From contig NC_134951.1 in NCBI RefSeq assembly GCF_965638725.1, positions 73,101,068 through 73,165,067 on the forward strand: a stretch of DNA of 64,000 nt, written 5' to 3'. Position numbers and translations under genes: made by a program. This document shows, piece after piece, positions 49,145 to 62,394 of this stretch (the stretch's first letter is position 1; every line of letters starts with the position of its first letter). A model generated the notes under the pieces. It had not been told where the DNA came from. It did not search any database and was given only the letters and a program-made list of their open reading frames with translations. This DNA is from Aptenodytes patagonicus. Lineage: Eukaryota; Chordata; Aves; Sphenisciformes; Spheniscidae.

Positions 49145-52056
49145 GTATGTTTCTAAGGTGTGTTTTTGTAAATCTTATTTTTATTACAAACAGTAAATTC
49201 AGTTCACCTTGGCTAGCACTTAAGTTCATAAATTACAGCAGCAATGAAGATGACCCTGGCGGTGGTGTCCTTTCCTATGTAATTTGAAAATTTCCCTCTA
49301 CAAATGCCAGCAGGAGCCCCACATAGGATTTCATACTGCTGTAAAATACACACATCACCTTTCCAGCTTGATGTGGTATTTCATCATGAGCATCATTTGT
49401 TTCATGTGAAATAATTTATTCTGCTCATCTTGCTGATGACAAGTTGAGGCAATTCGGGTGACTTGTGTCTTATGTGCTGTTTCTGAACTGTGTTTTCTAA
49501 CACACAAAAAAGGATGAATTATGGTGCTGATACTGGTTGGAAGAAGCCAGAAGTCTCATGACTGAGGCAGCAAACAAAGCTCCGCACTTTGGAGGCAGTG
49601 ACACAAATGGTGTATATGTCTTGAAAAGGGGATGTGGGAACCTCACTCATTAAACAAAGGAAGGAAACCAGTCCCAATCCCAGAGGAATGATGAAGGCAG
49701 AGTTTGTGTGACAGCACTGTTCATACAAAAATCCGAGTGTGAAGTAACTCCTGGGAACAAAGTCCAGGTGCAGGAAGGCGTTGGCTGGTTTGAGAGCATG
49801 GCTGCTCTGAGTGATCGCAGGACAACCTGGTCGGGCCATACCCCAGGCAGGCCCAGGTGCTGGGCCGGAGGAATGAGAGACGACATGGCCAGGCCTTTAC
49901 TCTAGATGTTAGCACCCACGCTAGCTGTTCTCTGACATGATGCTGATTTGTGAATCCGGGCCCAGCTTAGATCACCTGGTCTAGTTCTGCATTTTTATTT
50001 CTGCCTGAGAAGACCTGCAGTAGGGTGCGGGATAGCAGTGACTGAAGTCCCTGGTTTATTGGCCTCGTCCTGTGAAAGCTCTTGGACTGCAGTTGTGTCC
50101 AAGGCTGGCCAGGGTTCTTGTTCATATTTCAGTGTTGGTCCAATTGCTTTTGCTGATAAAGATTAGTCTAAAGTTAAGATTAGCTTTTGTGTCAGAGAAA
50201 GTATGAGTTAATATTGGGTGTAAGAGAGGTCACAGAGGTAAGTGAGCACCGCATCATGCACCTATCTTTGCTTTGTTTCCAGCTGTGGCCCTGGTGTGTG
50301 CCAAGGGGATGCTCACGGTTGAATTTAGGCTTAGACTGTCAGGGTTCAGGACAGAAATAATTTAGGATCTTTATTACTAGGTCCTTCATGAACAAATTGG
50401 ATCGATTTAAGATAGGAGATCCAAGGGTAGACAGAAACTTGTCTCTAGGGTTGCATTCAGTTTGGTATAGTGAAAGCTGAAGGTACAGATTATTTTCTAG
50501 GTAGCAGATAAAGCTCAGAGGATATTTTATGGTTAACAAAGGCTGTTGCCTTTCTTTTAATTTTGATTTGGGGTTGGGTGGCATGCTTAGATTAGGGTGA
50601 CAACTAACGTTTGGGCTAGGGTTAGGCCATGTGCTGACATTTGCTTCGTAGTCTCTGCCCACCCTAGACCTGTTCTACCTGTGCCCTAATTGTCACTTTT
50701 GTCTGTGATAGCCTTAAATCTAACTTGGTGTCTCTTTCTAGCCACTACTGCAGGCTCATCAGTCCTTGATTACATGAGTGTTATCTCTAAGTAGACAGAG
50801 ACTGAATACTGCTTCAAAGACAATAAATGTTCCTCTAAACTTTTATCTCAATTCTAGAGGGCAGTTTTGTGCCTCGGCAAAATGGAGGCAGAGGGCAGAA
50901 ATCCTGGATCAGCTCTGACAGAGGAAGACACAGTTTGACTGTGTAAGAAAAAAGGTTGCATAATTGTTCTCTTTAATGTACATGGGGACTGGCAAAAAGA
51001 ATGCAGATACTGGCTCAAGTGAAACCAAACTTGCACAGCCTTGGAGAGTGGTGTCTTCAGGTGACCTCAGCTGCTTCCAGCTAAATAAAGGGACTTTGAC
51101 TGCTTTCTGAGGACAAAGCTTCATCTGTAGATGTGGATATACTGAAAACTGTTACATTTGATACATTCACATCATCAGAATGAATTTTAGAGTTTCTGGC
51201 AGATCTTTTCTTAAATGCACTGAGCTAGAAGGTGGGACTGGGTCGGGTCTGGTGCAGGCAGAGAGGCAGAGAAGCACAGCAGCCACTCAAGGAGTCTGGA
51301 GCACACGGAGCCACTGGGAGGTAGTTCATAGGTGGGGTCACCATGAAAGGGCTACACTTGGACTTCCACTTTCCCGTTAGGAACTCCCCTGTAGAAAAAT
51401 TTGGCTGTGGAAAATAAGAAAAAAAAAATTATATATTTGGATATTTTAGAACCACAAAAGGAGACAACAGTACAGCCCTTTTGCTATTTATGTTCCACAG
51501 ACATTTCATGCTTTGGGTTTGGCCCTCCCACCCTGTTCCCTAAGTGATGCTGGGTGTTTCTTTGGGCAGCACAGGTAACACTGCCTGAAAAGAAGTGATG
51601 TATGACATGGCGCGCTGGGTGGTCAGGCAAGTTAGAAGTAGCAGTATAATATAATGTGTTGATTTCACCTCAGAAGAATGAGCCTGGTATACTCTAATAA
51701 TAAATTTCCTGCCTGTGATTTTGTTGTGCAGAGGAAATGCATATGGGTGGAAAAGATAACTTAAGGTGTACAATGTTGGATGTAGATCTGAAGGACTAAA
51801 GTTCAATTTCTAGTCACAGATAACATATGTGCTTTTGATTAAATCACTCCTACTCAGTCACTCTGTCCTGTTTGTAGCTTGATGATGAGAATTGTCTACT
51901 GCAGAGGGCTGTAAATCCAGCAGTGCTACTCCACTGATTAAATAGAGGATGCCATAGAATTGCCAATACAGGCTGTGACAATCAACGGTAACATGGTGAA
52001 TCTTTCAGATCTTGAGGACTGACAAATCATATGTCAGGTTGCTGCTGGCAATATAG
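49145..52056. other. Intergenic DNA
   Basis: No gene or recognisable repeat. A single TAGGGTTAGG at about 50620 is too short to be telomere-derived. Confidence 0.55.
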
Positions 52057-53525
52057 TATCATAGAATAGTTTGGGTCAGAAGGGGCCTTTAAAGGTCATC
52101 TAGTCCAACCCCCTGCAATGAGCAGGGACATCTTCAACTAGATCAGGTTGCTCAGAGCCCCGGCCAACCTGACCTTGAATGTTTCCAGGGATGGGGCATC
52201 TACCACTTCTCTAGGCAAGCTGTTCCAGTGCTTCACCACCCCCACTGCAAAAAATTTTTTCCCTCTATCTAGTCTAAATCTACCCTCTTTTAGTTTAAAG
52301 CCATTCCCCCTTGTCCTATCACAACAGGCCCTGCTAAAAAGTCTGTCGTCGTCCGCCCCCCCCCCTCTAAGTACTGATAGGCTGCAATAAGGTCTCCCCA
52401 GAGCCTTCTCTTCTCCAGGCTGAACAACTCCAACTCTCTCAGCCTGTCTTCACAGGAGATGTGTTCCATCCCCCTGATCATTTTCATGGCCCTCCTCTGG
52501 ACCTGCTCCAACAGGTCCATGTCTTTCTTATGCTGAGGGCTCCAGAGCTGGACGCAGTACTCCAGGTGGGGTCTCACCAGAGCAGAGTAGAGGGGCAGAA
52601 TCACCTCCCTTGACCTGCTGGCCACGCTTCTTTTGATGCAGCCCAGGATACCGTTGGCCTTCTGGGCTGTGAGCGCACATTGCTGGCTCATGTCCAGCTT
52701 TTCATCCACCAGTACCCCCAAGTCCTTCTTGGCAGGGCTGCTCTCAATCCCTTCATCCCCCAGCCTGTATTGATACCAGGGGTTGCCCCGACCCAGGTGC
52801 AGGACCTTGCACTTGGCCTTGTTGAACCACATGAGGTTCAGACAGGCCCACTTCTGGAGCTTGTCCAGGTCCCTCATCCTGTCCCTGTCAGGCGTGTCAA
52901 CGTGTCATCTGCAAACTTGCTGAGGGTGCACTCAATCCTCCTGTCTATGTCATTGATGAGGATATTAAACAGTACCGGTCCCAATATCCCCTGTGGGACA
53001 CCACTCATCACTGATCTCTCATCAACATTGAGCCGTTGACCACTACTCTCTGGATGTGACGATCCAACTAATTCTTCATCCACTGAACAGTCCACCCATC
53101 AAATCCATACCTCTCCAGTTTAGAGAGAAGGATGTTGTGGGGGATTGTGTCAAAGGCCTTACAGAGGTCCAGATAGACGACATCTGTAGCCCTTCCCATG
53201 TCCACTGATGTAGTCACTCCATCATAGAAGGCCACTAGTTTAGTCAGGCAGGACTTGCCCTTGGTGAAGCCATGCTGGCTGTCGCAAATCACCTCCCTGT
53301 CCTCCATGTGCCTTAGCATAGTTTCCAGGAGGATCCGTTCCATGATCTTGTCAGGCACAGAGGTGAGGCTGACAGGTTGGTAGTTCCCAGGGTCCTCCTT
53401 TCTACCCTTTTTAAAAATGGGTGCAATGTTTCCCTTTTTCCAGTAACCAGGGACTTCACCTGACTGCCATGACTTTTCAAATATCATGGAGTGTGGCTTG
53501 TCAGTTACATCAGCCAATTCCCTTT
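52057..53525 (-). mobile_element. CR1 LINE, 5'-truncated, minus strand
   Basis: Read on the - strand it runs from about 53525 ([43 protein letters not shown]) through [28 protein letters not shown], a FADDTLTRL palm box near 52905, [20 protein letters not shown] and the C-terminal region to a 3' end at 52057 (ATTCTATGATAC). The frame is broken near 53085 and again around 52875, where a short stretch after FADD is missing. It reaches further 5' in RT than the 45-kb copy, and its 3' half reads as a different subfamily. Confidence 0.95.
52290..53517 (-). pseudogene. CR1 reverse transcriptase remnant in three frames
   Basis: Open segments 53517-53068, 53095-52874 and 52877-52290 together cover most of the CR1 RT domain and thumb region but lie in different frames, so no functional enzyme can be made. 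The active-site Asp pair is still legible. Confidence 0.9.
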
Positions 53526-55928
53526 ATACTTTCAGGAGGCTCTGTGTAAGGGAAGAGGAAAGTTGGAGAGACTTCCTGCTTAAGTGTCCCCTCTGACAAG
53601 AGGTGCTGCATCCTGGAGTTGACACTGTCCACTGCAGAGTTAGACCCCATGAGCCCAATTCTCCTTGTGTGACTTTGCCTCTCCTGATGCCAGAATACAG
53701 CTGTGTGCAATTGCAGATGCCTTTGCAGAAGAAACACACAGCTGAGCTGGCTTATGCCAATTCACTCAGCTAACGAAGGGAGGGGTGGGCTCAGCTGGAA
53801 CCCTGCAGAGTGGGGCTCAACAGCTGAACTCCCTGTCTTTTTGGCTTTATCATTATTAAAGTCAAGGCAGCATGAGGAGGCTTACCTGTGCTACAGACAT
53901 CAGACTCTCATTTTGAACAATGGGAGGTTACTTTAGAAATCCACATCAGGCCCTTCCATGTCTCCAAATTAACAGAAAAAAATAGGGTGCTGATGGCAGA
54001 TTGTGTCATGGGCAAAACAGTCTTGACTAATTCTTGCCAATTAACACAAACTTTTCATCAGGATTCAGGTACTGAGGAAAAACTCTGGAAATCAACTAAA
54101 ATGTGTCAGCTGCAGTGGTCAAAATACTACTTTGGTGGCCTCAGGTGGGTCCCTGCCCGAGCATGGGTTGCCTGCAGCCATGGTCCCTTGGGCGTGTCTT
54201 TGTCCTTCTTGCTACTTATTATTGACTGGATTTTTTGACCAAAAAAGGTTTCAAGACAAGGTCAGTGTTTTGGTAAATTAACATGAAAAAAGATTAACTG
54301 TGATTTTCTAAAGACCATTCACTAATTTTTGCAGTGATTTACTTCTGAGTTATTTGATTTTCTCAGAACTATGGTTTTTAAGATTATGCTGAGTTCTCTT
54401 GAAAGCCTTTTCCTACAACCAAACTGAAAGGCCTCCTTCCAATTTTTTGCTTTGTATCAAACTTTTATCTGCATCATATAGGGTCAAATAGATTACTCTT
54501 GTGGCAGGGCTGGTAACTGATTGGAAAATGCACCATACAGGGATTGTCAATACTGAAATCTCCAAACCAGGTGATAAGATCAACACTTTACCTTTCACTG
54601 GTATCCAGTTTCTAATTTGTCCATCTGCTGTTTCTCTTGAACTTTTTAAAATTTTCTCCTGATTAGTGCTTCCATGTATTACATTTTAGCAAATAGAATG
54701 AAGGCAAAACTACTTGTACTTTCATATATTTTGGCTGAACTTTTACCAGGCAGAGGATCATATTCTTCTCCTTCCCCCCCCCCCTAAGATTTGTAACAAC
54801 CAGGGTTTTCTTTTGGATTTTTGGAAGAAGCAATATATTTGTGAGTAAGGTGCAATTTAGTTCAGGATAATCCAAATTCTCTCTTATTGCTTAACAAGTC
54901 TGTGAACGTACATATTCAACCTCTTTTATTGAATGTTTGCTTAGTTTAGTCAATAGTGCAGAGATGATACAGGCTGTTCAAATTTAATTACTTTTTTGTA
55001 TTCCTTCATTGGAATATTTTGTTGCATCTGATGTTCCAGAGAATCAGAAGACAAAAGAACAGGGAACAGGAGGGCTCAAAGCATGCACCGTTCACATGTA
55101 AATGATGCATTGCTTGGGTGTTTCTGCACATCTGTTTACTGTCACAGCCTCTTTCTGTAAATATCTATTTTATTTTTCTCTTGTAATGCAGTTAGTATGC
55201 AGCATCAGGAGAAAGCATTCTTCCCAGTTCCCTGCATGTTGAGTCAGAAGGATAAATACAACCTGGTGGACCCAAATGTGTTAGGGGTCTGATGACGAGG
55301 GCAGCCAAATCCTCTTGCTCTGAAAGATTTACAAATCAAGATTGCTTCCATGCATCATAATGCAACTAGATAAAAGCAGAGAATGGAGGCATCACAACAC
55401 TGACTAACACAGAAGTTGTTATACAGTGTTTAAGAGATGTTTTTTTTCTTTCAAGAGAGGATCAGACCAAATCTAAGCATCATATCAAATCTAAGCATCT
55501 GATGCATATGATGGATCAGAATTTCATGCATTGACTTTAATTCTTGGTAATGGACAAGATGAGTATCATCACTAGATGGACTCTGAACAGAAGGCCTCCC
55601 ATTGGTGTTGCTAATAACTAATAACCTCCCTCTGTGCTGATGATCTCTGGCTTAATGCAATTCATTACAGAGCAACACAAGACTAATTTTTTTAAAGTAT
55701 TTGATAGAGCATTTAAGTTGCCTTTTTATATTGCCATCATTATCTCTGTCATTTGGAATTTGAATATGGGATAATTGTAAGAAAGCTTTTCTTATCTCCT
55801 AAGAAAGCCATGCGTTAGAGGTGGCAGAGAAACTCCATGTTAATTGTATAAAAATAGGAAAAGTAGTAGCAGAATTACACATTTGCAGTCACACCACCTG
55901 TGTTTCTGTCTATTGGTTGCGCTGAAGT
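53526..55928. other. Intergenic DNA
   Basis: Nothing recognisable apart from a run of about 12 C at 54774-54785 and a short 17-bp-period duplication at 55468-55498. Confidence 0.55.
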
Positions 55929-56362
55929 AGAATTGTAGAATTATAGAATCGTTTAGGTTGGAAAAGACCTTTAAGATCATCAGCCATTGACCACCTACTA
56001 CCAAGTCTCCCACTAAACCATGTCCCTAAGCACCATGTCTACACGTCTTTTAAATACCTCCAGGGATGGTGACTCAACCACTTCCCTGGGCAGCCTGTTC
56101 CGATGCTTGACAACCCTTTCAGTGAATAATTTTTTCCTAAGAGCCAATCTAAACCTCCCCTGGTGCAACTTGAGGCCATTTCCTCTCATCCTATCACTTG
56201 TTACTTGGGAAAAGAGGCTGACACCCACCTCGCTACAACCTCCTTTCAGGTAGTTGTAGAGAGCGACGAGGTCTCCCCTCAGCCTCCTTTTCTCCAGGCT
56301 AAACAACCCCAGTTCCCTCAGCCGCTCCTCATAAGACTTGTTCTCTAGACCCTTCACCAGCT
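55929..56362 (-). mobile_element. CR1 LINE 3' fragment, minus strand
   Basis: The - strand reads [20 protein letters not shown] then [20 protein letters not shown] and [20 protein letters not shown] in a single 114-codon frame (56357-56013), then a 3' end with GATTCTATAATTCTACAATTCTA. It is a 5'-truncated CR1 of the same general type as the 45-46 kb copy, here with the C-terminal frame intact. Confidence 0.93.
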
Positions 56363-59300
56363 AGAAGTTTTAAATTTGAATGTGGATAGCTAATAAAGTT
56401 TTTAAAAAATCCATTTATTTATTTTATCACTGTTTAATTTTCTCAAGTTAGTTTTTAGGAGATTGAAGAGTTTGCTTCAGTTTCATGTTCAAACTTATGT
56501 TTGCTCATTATTATTTTGCCTTTTGATGATTGAGCTTGGTAAGGGAGATGCATTTGAACCTTGTATGTCTTAATACAGGCAGATACAAAATCATGGATCT
56601 GGGAACAAAAAAATTGCTGAAATAAAGTAACTGTGACACATTTGTAGATAAAAGCAAACAATTAAATGAGTAGGAGCTCCTGGTATGATGCTGATAAAGT
56701 GAATAAAGCCCTTGAAGACTATAACCGCTGGATGAACGTGCCCCCCAATATATATTTTTCAGGAAGGACAATGGCTAGTATATGAATGCATTGCTGAAAT
56801 ATCATGCATGTGTCTGAAACTTTGGGTACTGTTCTCATTTCCACACCAACACAGAGACTGGTATTAGCAGGCTAGTTGGCAGTGAGTGATACACAATGGA
56901 TGGAAATTTGGAAACCATGCCTTATAGGAAGAAAATTAAGAAGTGCAAAGTGTTTCATTTAATGTATTCGGAAAAGTAGAAAGATTTTGTGATGGTCTGT
57001 TTTTTCCTAATGAGTCTGAACCTCATCTTGGTTCAGATCAGGTTCCCAGTGATAAATGCTCTGAACTACCCTGGAGGAGCCTGCCTCTCTACCTTCAATT
57101 TACTCAAGGGAAAGTTGGGAGAATAAATTCATTAGATCAAAGTTATTCCTCTAAGAAGCATCTCATACAAACCCAATACCGAAGAAAGTGGCTTCTAATA
57201 GCAGGGAGTCCTTAAACTCTCAGAAAAGGCATTGCAATAGGTAGGAAGTGAAGCAATGGCCAATTCAGGTAGCTCCCCTGTGTAAAATATATGTAGCAGA
57301 TACATGTTTTGGGCAGGAGTATCATGAGGATATAATAGGATTTCTGTACTTTAAACTCATTGAATCAAGAATACCCTCCCTCCCCACTTCTCTTAAAAAA
57401 CCTAACATGTTACATCATGCTGTGGCATCATTTGGACTTGGTAAAAGACTAGCAGAATGGTTTTGTAGAAAGTTTGAACAGAAGATTATAGCATTCGGTT
57501 TTGGCCTTCAAATCTCTGGATTGGTGAATTTGTCTATAAGGGATGAGCAAAACACCATCTGAAGAAATCCTCAGAGTGTTTTGGTTTAAAGGTAATAATA
57601 CAGGTCACTAGTAGCAGTAGATTTTAGGTAACCACGGCAAAACTTCAGCAAACCTCTTACAGGCCCTGAACAAACATACATCAACAATAAAATACAATTT
57701 AGAAGTGAGTGAGAAAAAGAAAACAAACAGAACAGTATAAGTAAATTTATTATGCAGGAAAATTCAGTGAAATCAGGATTACCTATGCTAGAGTAAAACC
57801 CAGGGCAAGTTTTAAATGTCGCGTAGGTGGTTATCTCCACAGGCTGTTTTGCTAAGGTTTCCCCTTCCCACTCCCCCACCCCTTTCCCTTTAACATTACT
57901 GCCTCTGCTTTGTAGTTGCTATATTACCTCCTGTCTGGTGTAAGCTCAGTGGGTCTACTGCTGCTTCTTCCCCAGCACAGCAGCAATCTTCTGTTCGTTG
58001 TGTAATGCTTTTCTTTCCGGCCCTATTCCTTTCTAGAAATGATTGTTCCTTTTAAATGCATAGTTTCTATTAATGTATTTGATGCCTGTTGCTGGGCTTT
58101 TTGCAGAGATATCAATGAGAGTGTAAAGAGAAGCGTCGCTTTTTTCCTCTAGGTTTATGATGAAAAGAACACTGAAATAAAATGTTATCTAAAAAGTGTT
58201 ATGAAGCAAAAAATACTGTGAGCGTTCAATAATTTTACAGGCTTTAAAACACCTTTCTTCAAGCTCAAGGTGTTTTGTTTTGTTGCAACCAATATCAGCA
58301 CATTAATCTGTGAATCTGTGTATTTATGCAAATTTAAGTGTATTCTAGAAAAGGCTGTTGCATTAGAAGTGATTAATTGGAGTAATACACAATACATGTC
58401 TGTCTTTCAACTTTAGCCATACTATTTTTATATTCCTCACTAATGTAGCATTTTTAGGAATTTAGCCTGACATTACAAATCACTCCAAAACTTTCACTGA
58501 ATTGTCCAGCAAAGAAAAAATATCTTCTGTTTCTTCAACTAATGCCAAAGGTGAATTTGGTGCAGTGGAATTAATTTGATGCTACATTAAAAACTGAATA
58601 CAGGTTTGTGTATAGTTATTGTGCTGATCCTTACTGTAAAGATAGGTAAGGAGAGAGAGTAGGAGCATGAAATGGTTGCAAAGATCCTCATCCAAAGAAA
58701 ACACTATGTCCTGCCCTTAACCTGATGAGTCATTTTACTGTGGGATTTCGGGAGGCTGCAGCTGGCTCTACATCCCAGAGGTCAGCTATGTCTTGCTGGG
58801 GAGCTGTGCAGCGTCTGTGCAGCTTCCCTTGGATCATAAACAGAATTTATCACTGCTTCCTCTCCAGGCGGTAGACAGTGCATCAGGGAAGATGTAAACT
58901 CACGTAGTGGGGTTTCATCTCTTCCAAAGCAACAAAATCACTGAAAGATTGAAGGCTGGAGAAACTGAATTGTCAGTGCCGCCCAAAGTGGCATCACAGT
59001 TCAGGCCCAGGGGGCTGACCTATTGCGGCTGCCTACTACATACAAATGTGTCTTTGGGAACTGAACCTACTGTGGTTTCTCTCATGTTACCTCCCCATCC
59101 TATCTTGACACCAACACATGGTTTACTATGTCTGGATGCTCAGTTACTTTCTGACCAGGTGGTGTCTATGAAACAAATGGAACTTGGGAATTGATGTGGT
59201 TTTGCATCATCTTTTTTCTCTCTGTGGGATCCTCTTGCCTTGTGTCATTAGGCTAGTTCCTGATGTCAGCTGATGTGCTCCTTGGAGACAACGTTTTTTC

Positions 59301-59492
59301 TCCAGGGGCTTACACAGGCTGGGAACAGCTGAGAGCAGTGTGTTTGGCAGCTGCTGGCTTGCTGAATCTCACTCTTATTCACAGAGAAATGTGGGTGCAG
59401 AATGGACGTAAAGCAAGGCCACTAATATAGAGCATTTATTTCCTTTCTTCTATATCCAAAAATTCACTGAGGTCCTGTGTGCTGTACTATGC
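56363..59492. other. Intergenic DNA
   Basis: AT-rich with no recognised genes or repeats. The 104-codon frame at 57248-57562 has no family I know. Confidence 0.55.
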
Positions 59493-59560
59493 AATCACAG
59501 AATCACAGAAAAGGTGCTTTGAAGGGATCTCTGGATATAGTAAGTTACTCCTCTGTTTTT
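59493..59560 (-). mobile_element. Probable CR1 3'-end scrap
   Basis: AATCACAGAATCACAGAAAAGG followed by TTTGAAGGGATCTCTGGA resembles a minus-strand CR1 terminus (tandem CACAGAAT and the TTGGAAGGGACCTCTGGA block) with several substitutions. Confidence 0.55.
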
Positions 59561-59962
59561 TGTGATATTTCTCCAAATGATGCAGTGTGTGACTCTGACA
59601 GTGATCATAGGTCAGTTAGTTAGCTATGGACTTAGCTTCTTTGACTACTCCTGTTATATGTTGGTAATATGAAAAAATATTCAGACCTAGAGTAAACATA
59701 GCATGACAAACTGGAAGGCTGACAAGGGTCCAGTAACTAACTAGGAAATAAAAGACATGGTCGAAAATGAAAAGATGTGTCAATTCTTCACATGAGAGTT
59801 CATTACAGAGGAACTTAGGAGAGTTTCAATGTTGCATCCTCCATAGAGGAGAAGCCTGAAGAGGCATCTCTGAACGAAGTGTCAGCTGAAGTGGCTTAGA
59901 GTAAACCAGGTTTTCCAATAGGATCAAATAGTGAGGGCCAGATGTTATTCACTCAAGGGTTC

Positions 59963-60531
59963 TGTCGTGGTTTAACCCCAGCCGGCAACTGCAGTGGGAT
60001 GGGGGAGAGAATTGGAAAGGTAAAAGTGAGAAAACTCGTGGGTTGAGATAAAGACAGTTTAATAGGTAAAGCAAAAGCTGTGCACACAAGCAAAGCAAAG
60101 CAAAGCAAGGAATTCATTCACTGCTTCCCACCGGCAGGCAGGTGTTCAGCCATCTCCAGGAAAGCAGGGCTCCATCACACGTAACGGTTACTTGGGAAGA
60201 CAAACGCCATCACTCCGAACATCCCCCCCTTCCTCCTTCTTCCCCCAGCGTTATATGCTGAGCATGATGTCATATGGTGTGGAATATCCCTGTGGTCAGT
60301 TGGGGTCAGCTGTCCCAGCTGTGCCCCCTCCCAACTTCTTGTGCACCCCCAGCCTCCTCGCTGGTGGGGTGGGGTGAGAGGCAGAAAAGACCTTGACTCT
60401 GTGTAAGCGCTGCTCAGCAGTAACCAAAACATCCCCGTGTTATCAACACTGTTTTCAGCACAAATCCAAAACACAGCCCCATACTAGCTACTATGAAGAA
60501 AATTGACGCTACCCCAGCCAAAACCAGCACA
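59963..60531 (-). mobile_element. Solo LTR of an avian ERVL-type endogenous retrovirus
   Basis: The 569-bp element has TG...CA ends and near-complementary termini. It is flanked by a perfect 5-bp target duplication GGTTC (59958-59962 and 60532-60536), the length typical of ERVL integration. On the - strand it has a TATA-like CATATAA (60257-60251) upstream of an ATTAAA polyadenylation signal (60063-60058), which sets its orientation. No internal gag/pol/env lies on either side, so it is a solo LTR left by LTR-LTR recombination. The family resembles abundant LTRs of neoavian genomes, recognised by sequence memory only. Confidence 0.9.
60085..60112. repeat. (AAGCA)n short tandem repeat inside LTR
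   Basis: Four or so AAGCA/CAAAG units in a row (CAAGCAAAGCAAAGCAAAGC) within the LTR's 3' (R/U5-side) part. Probably a local expansion. Confidence 0.65.
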
Positions 60532-60536
60532 GGTTC

Positions 60537-61840
60537 TAAAAGAACTCAGGTATGAAATTGGTGACCTACTAACTGTGTTGTATTATGCACTTTAAAACTG
60601 AATTTAGAACTAAAATAATACATGGCAGTTGGGAACTGCATATTAAAAAAAGAAAAACCTGAGGAAAGGGGAACTACTGACAGCTAATTCTGATTTTTCA
60701 GTAAGCCAGGTAGGTGGAAGAGCAGAATGGATAGACAGGTGGCAAGTATGACAGAATGAAGAAGAACTGACTCAGCATTTCAGAGGTCATAGGAGGAGCT
60801 CATGAGCATGTGGAAAAAAGTGATCCGGCTGAGATACAGTGTGCATCAGTTCTGAAAAACCTGTTGGATGCTGTACGTCACCAAAAGGTTTTAAAGAAAC
60901 GAAAGTCTAAAGATATAAAGGAAAAAAAAGTCCTTCATGAATTAATACCTGAATGAAAGGCAAGAAACAAACATTAGGAATAAATAGTAAGTGGAAGGGA
61001 GGTTTCCAGTGATGTCCCAGAAAGTTGCTGTCTCATTTTGTCATAGGTTTCGTGTAAGAGGGGCATGCGGTGAAGTAACAGTGTTTATAAAAATACACAG
61101 TTATTTAAAATAGTCAAAGCTAGGCCAGATGTGACAAAGAGCTCATGGTATTGGGTGACTGGGGGTCAAATGATGGATGGCATGCAAAGTTGATACATAC
61201 AAAATAATATGTGTGTGCAGAGAAAAAAAAATCCCAACCACATATGCGTAACAGTGGATAGTAAATCAGTTGCTACTAATCAGGCAAAAGATCTTAAGAG
61301 TCATTGTGGGTAACCCCCTGAAAACATCCATGCAGTGCTCAAGAGTGTTCAAAATGGCAATGAGCATGAGAGGAAAGAAACAACTGAGGAGTTATACAAT
61401 AAAATCTGTAAAATAGTGACTGGCATGAAGAAGAGAATAAAAATAGTCACGATTATTCCTTACTGAATAGCCATATTCATATCATCTTGCTCAAATGTCA
61501 TACAGAATAGCCATTATTTCCTTTTTTTCCCCCCAGATATAAGAAATAGTTATGCCCAAATAAAATAGCTGGCAAAACTTCTAAAATCAACAAAACAAGA
61601 ATATTTCAGCAAACTCAAGCATGGGACTCCTTGCTAGAGGACTTTTTAGGTAACAACCTCTATCAATTTATAGATTGAGAAATTTGTCCAGACGCTCCAT
61701 AAAGAAAAATTCACCAAAGTCTTTTAAAAATTATGAGTACTTCCACAACAATAGAGAAAATGTGCCCGGTAACATTGTCAGGACACTGAGACCCACTGGG
61801 ACAAAAGAGCTTGCATTTAAGCTAGTAAATTCTATTAGCC
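60537..61840. other. Intergenic DNA
   Basis: AT-rich, no gene or repeat recognised. Confidence 0.55.
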
Positions 61841-61845
61841 TCCAA

Positions 61846-62160
61846 AATTGTATAGGAGCATGCAGGTCAGCAGGGAGCCAGGCAGTAGCGCCAGGCTCTA
61901 CCCTGCCTCCGGGTTTAGCGGTACAGGCAAACTTATTCCAGTGCCTGGGCATGTGCCCAGGCTGTTTAATTTAATAGGAAAGAGCCTGGGAAGCCTCCCT
62001 CTGCCAGAAGCTGGAAAGGAAAAGTTTCCCTCTGCTCACCCTGTCTTTCTGTTGCCAGAGACAGGCTCCCGCGCTGGCTGGATCCTGGAGCTGAACTCCT
62101 GGAGCTGAGCCCCTGCAGCGAGTTCTCAGCACAGGAGGGACGCGTGTGGTTTGGATCAAA
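61846..62160. other. GC-rich island of unknown nature
   Basis: About 300 bp that looks clearly GC-richer than the AT-rich DNA on both sides. It holds a near-perfect palindrome at 61943-61962 (GCCTGGGCATGTGCCCAGGC) and a duplicated CTGGAGCTGA near 62086-62108. Both strands have short open frames with no known domain. It may be an unrecognised repeat, a small CpG-poor promoter-like island, or an old LTR piece. Confidence 0.35.
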
Positions 62161-62394
62161 ACCGAATGCTGCCCATATGCTTTTTAATATATTTTTTTAA
62201 AATAATGAACTATTGGGATTTCCCCTTTTTAAAATTAAAATACAACATATTCTTTAAAGCAGTCAGGTAATTAATCTGAGAACCTTCAAGGCAGTTGTGT
62301 TGGTATCGGTTGATTGCATGGCATTTTAAAGCTAAGCTATTAATATACGGCGTAGCATGTTAATCAACGTGTATTTGAACACAGTATGTTGCAA

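Noticed and set aside
50575..50630. GGGTTGGG and TAGGGTTAGG resembling telomeric repeat
   Set aside because: Only about one and a half units, interrupted; chance level.
57248..57562. 104-codon plus-strand frame
   Set aside because: No recognisable family, no splice sites or promoter, AT-rich composition like its surroundings.
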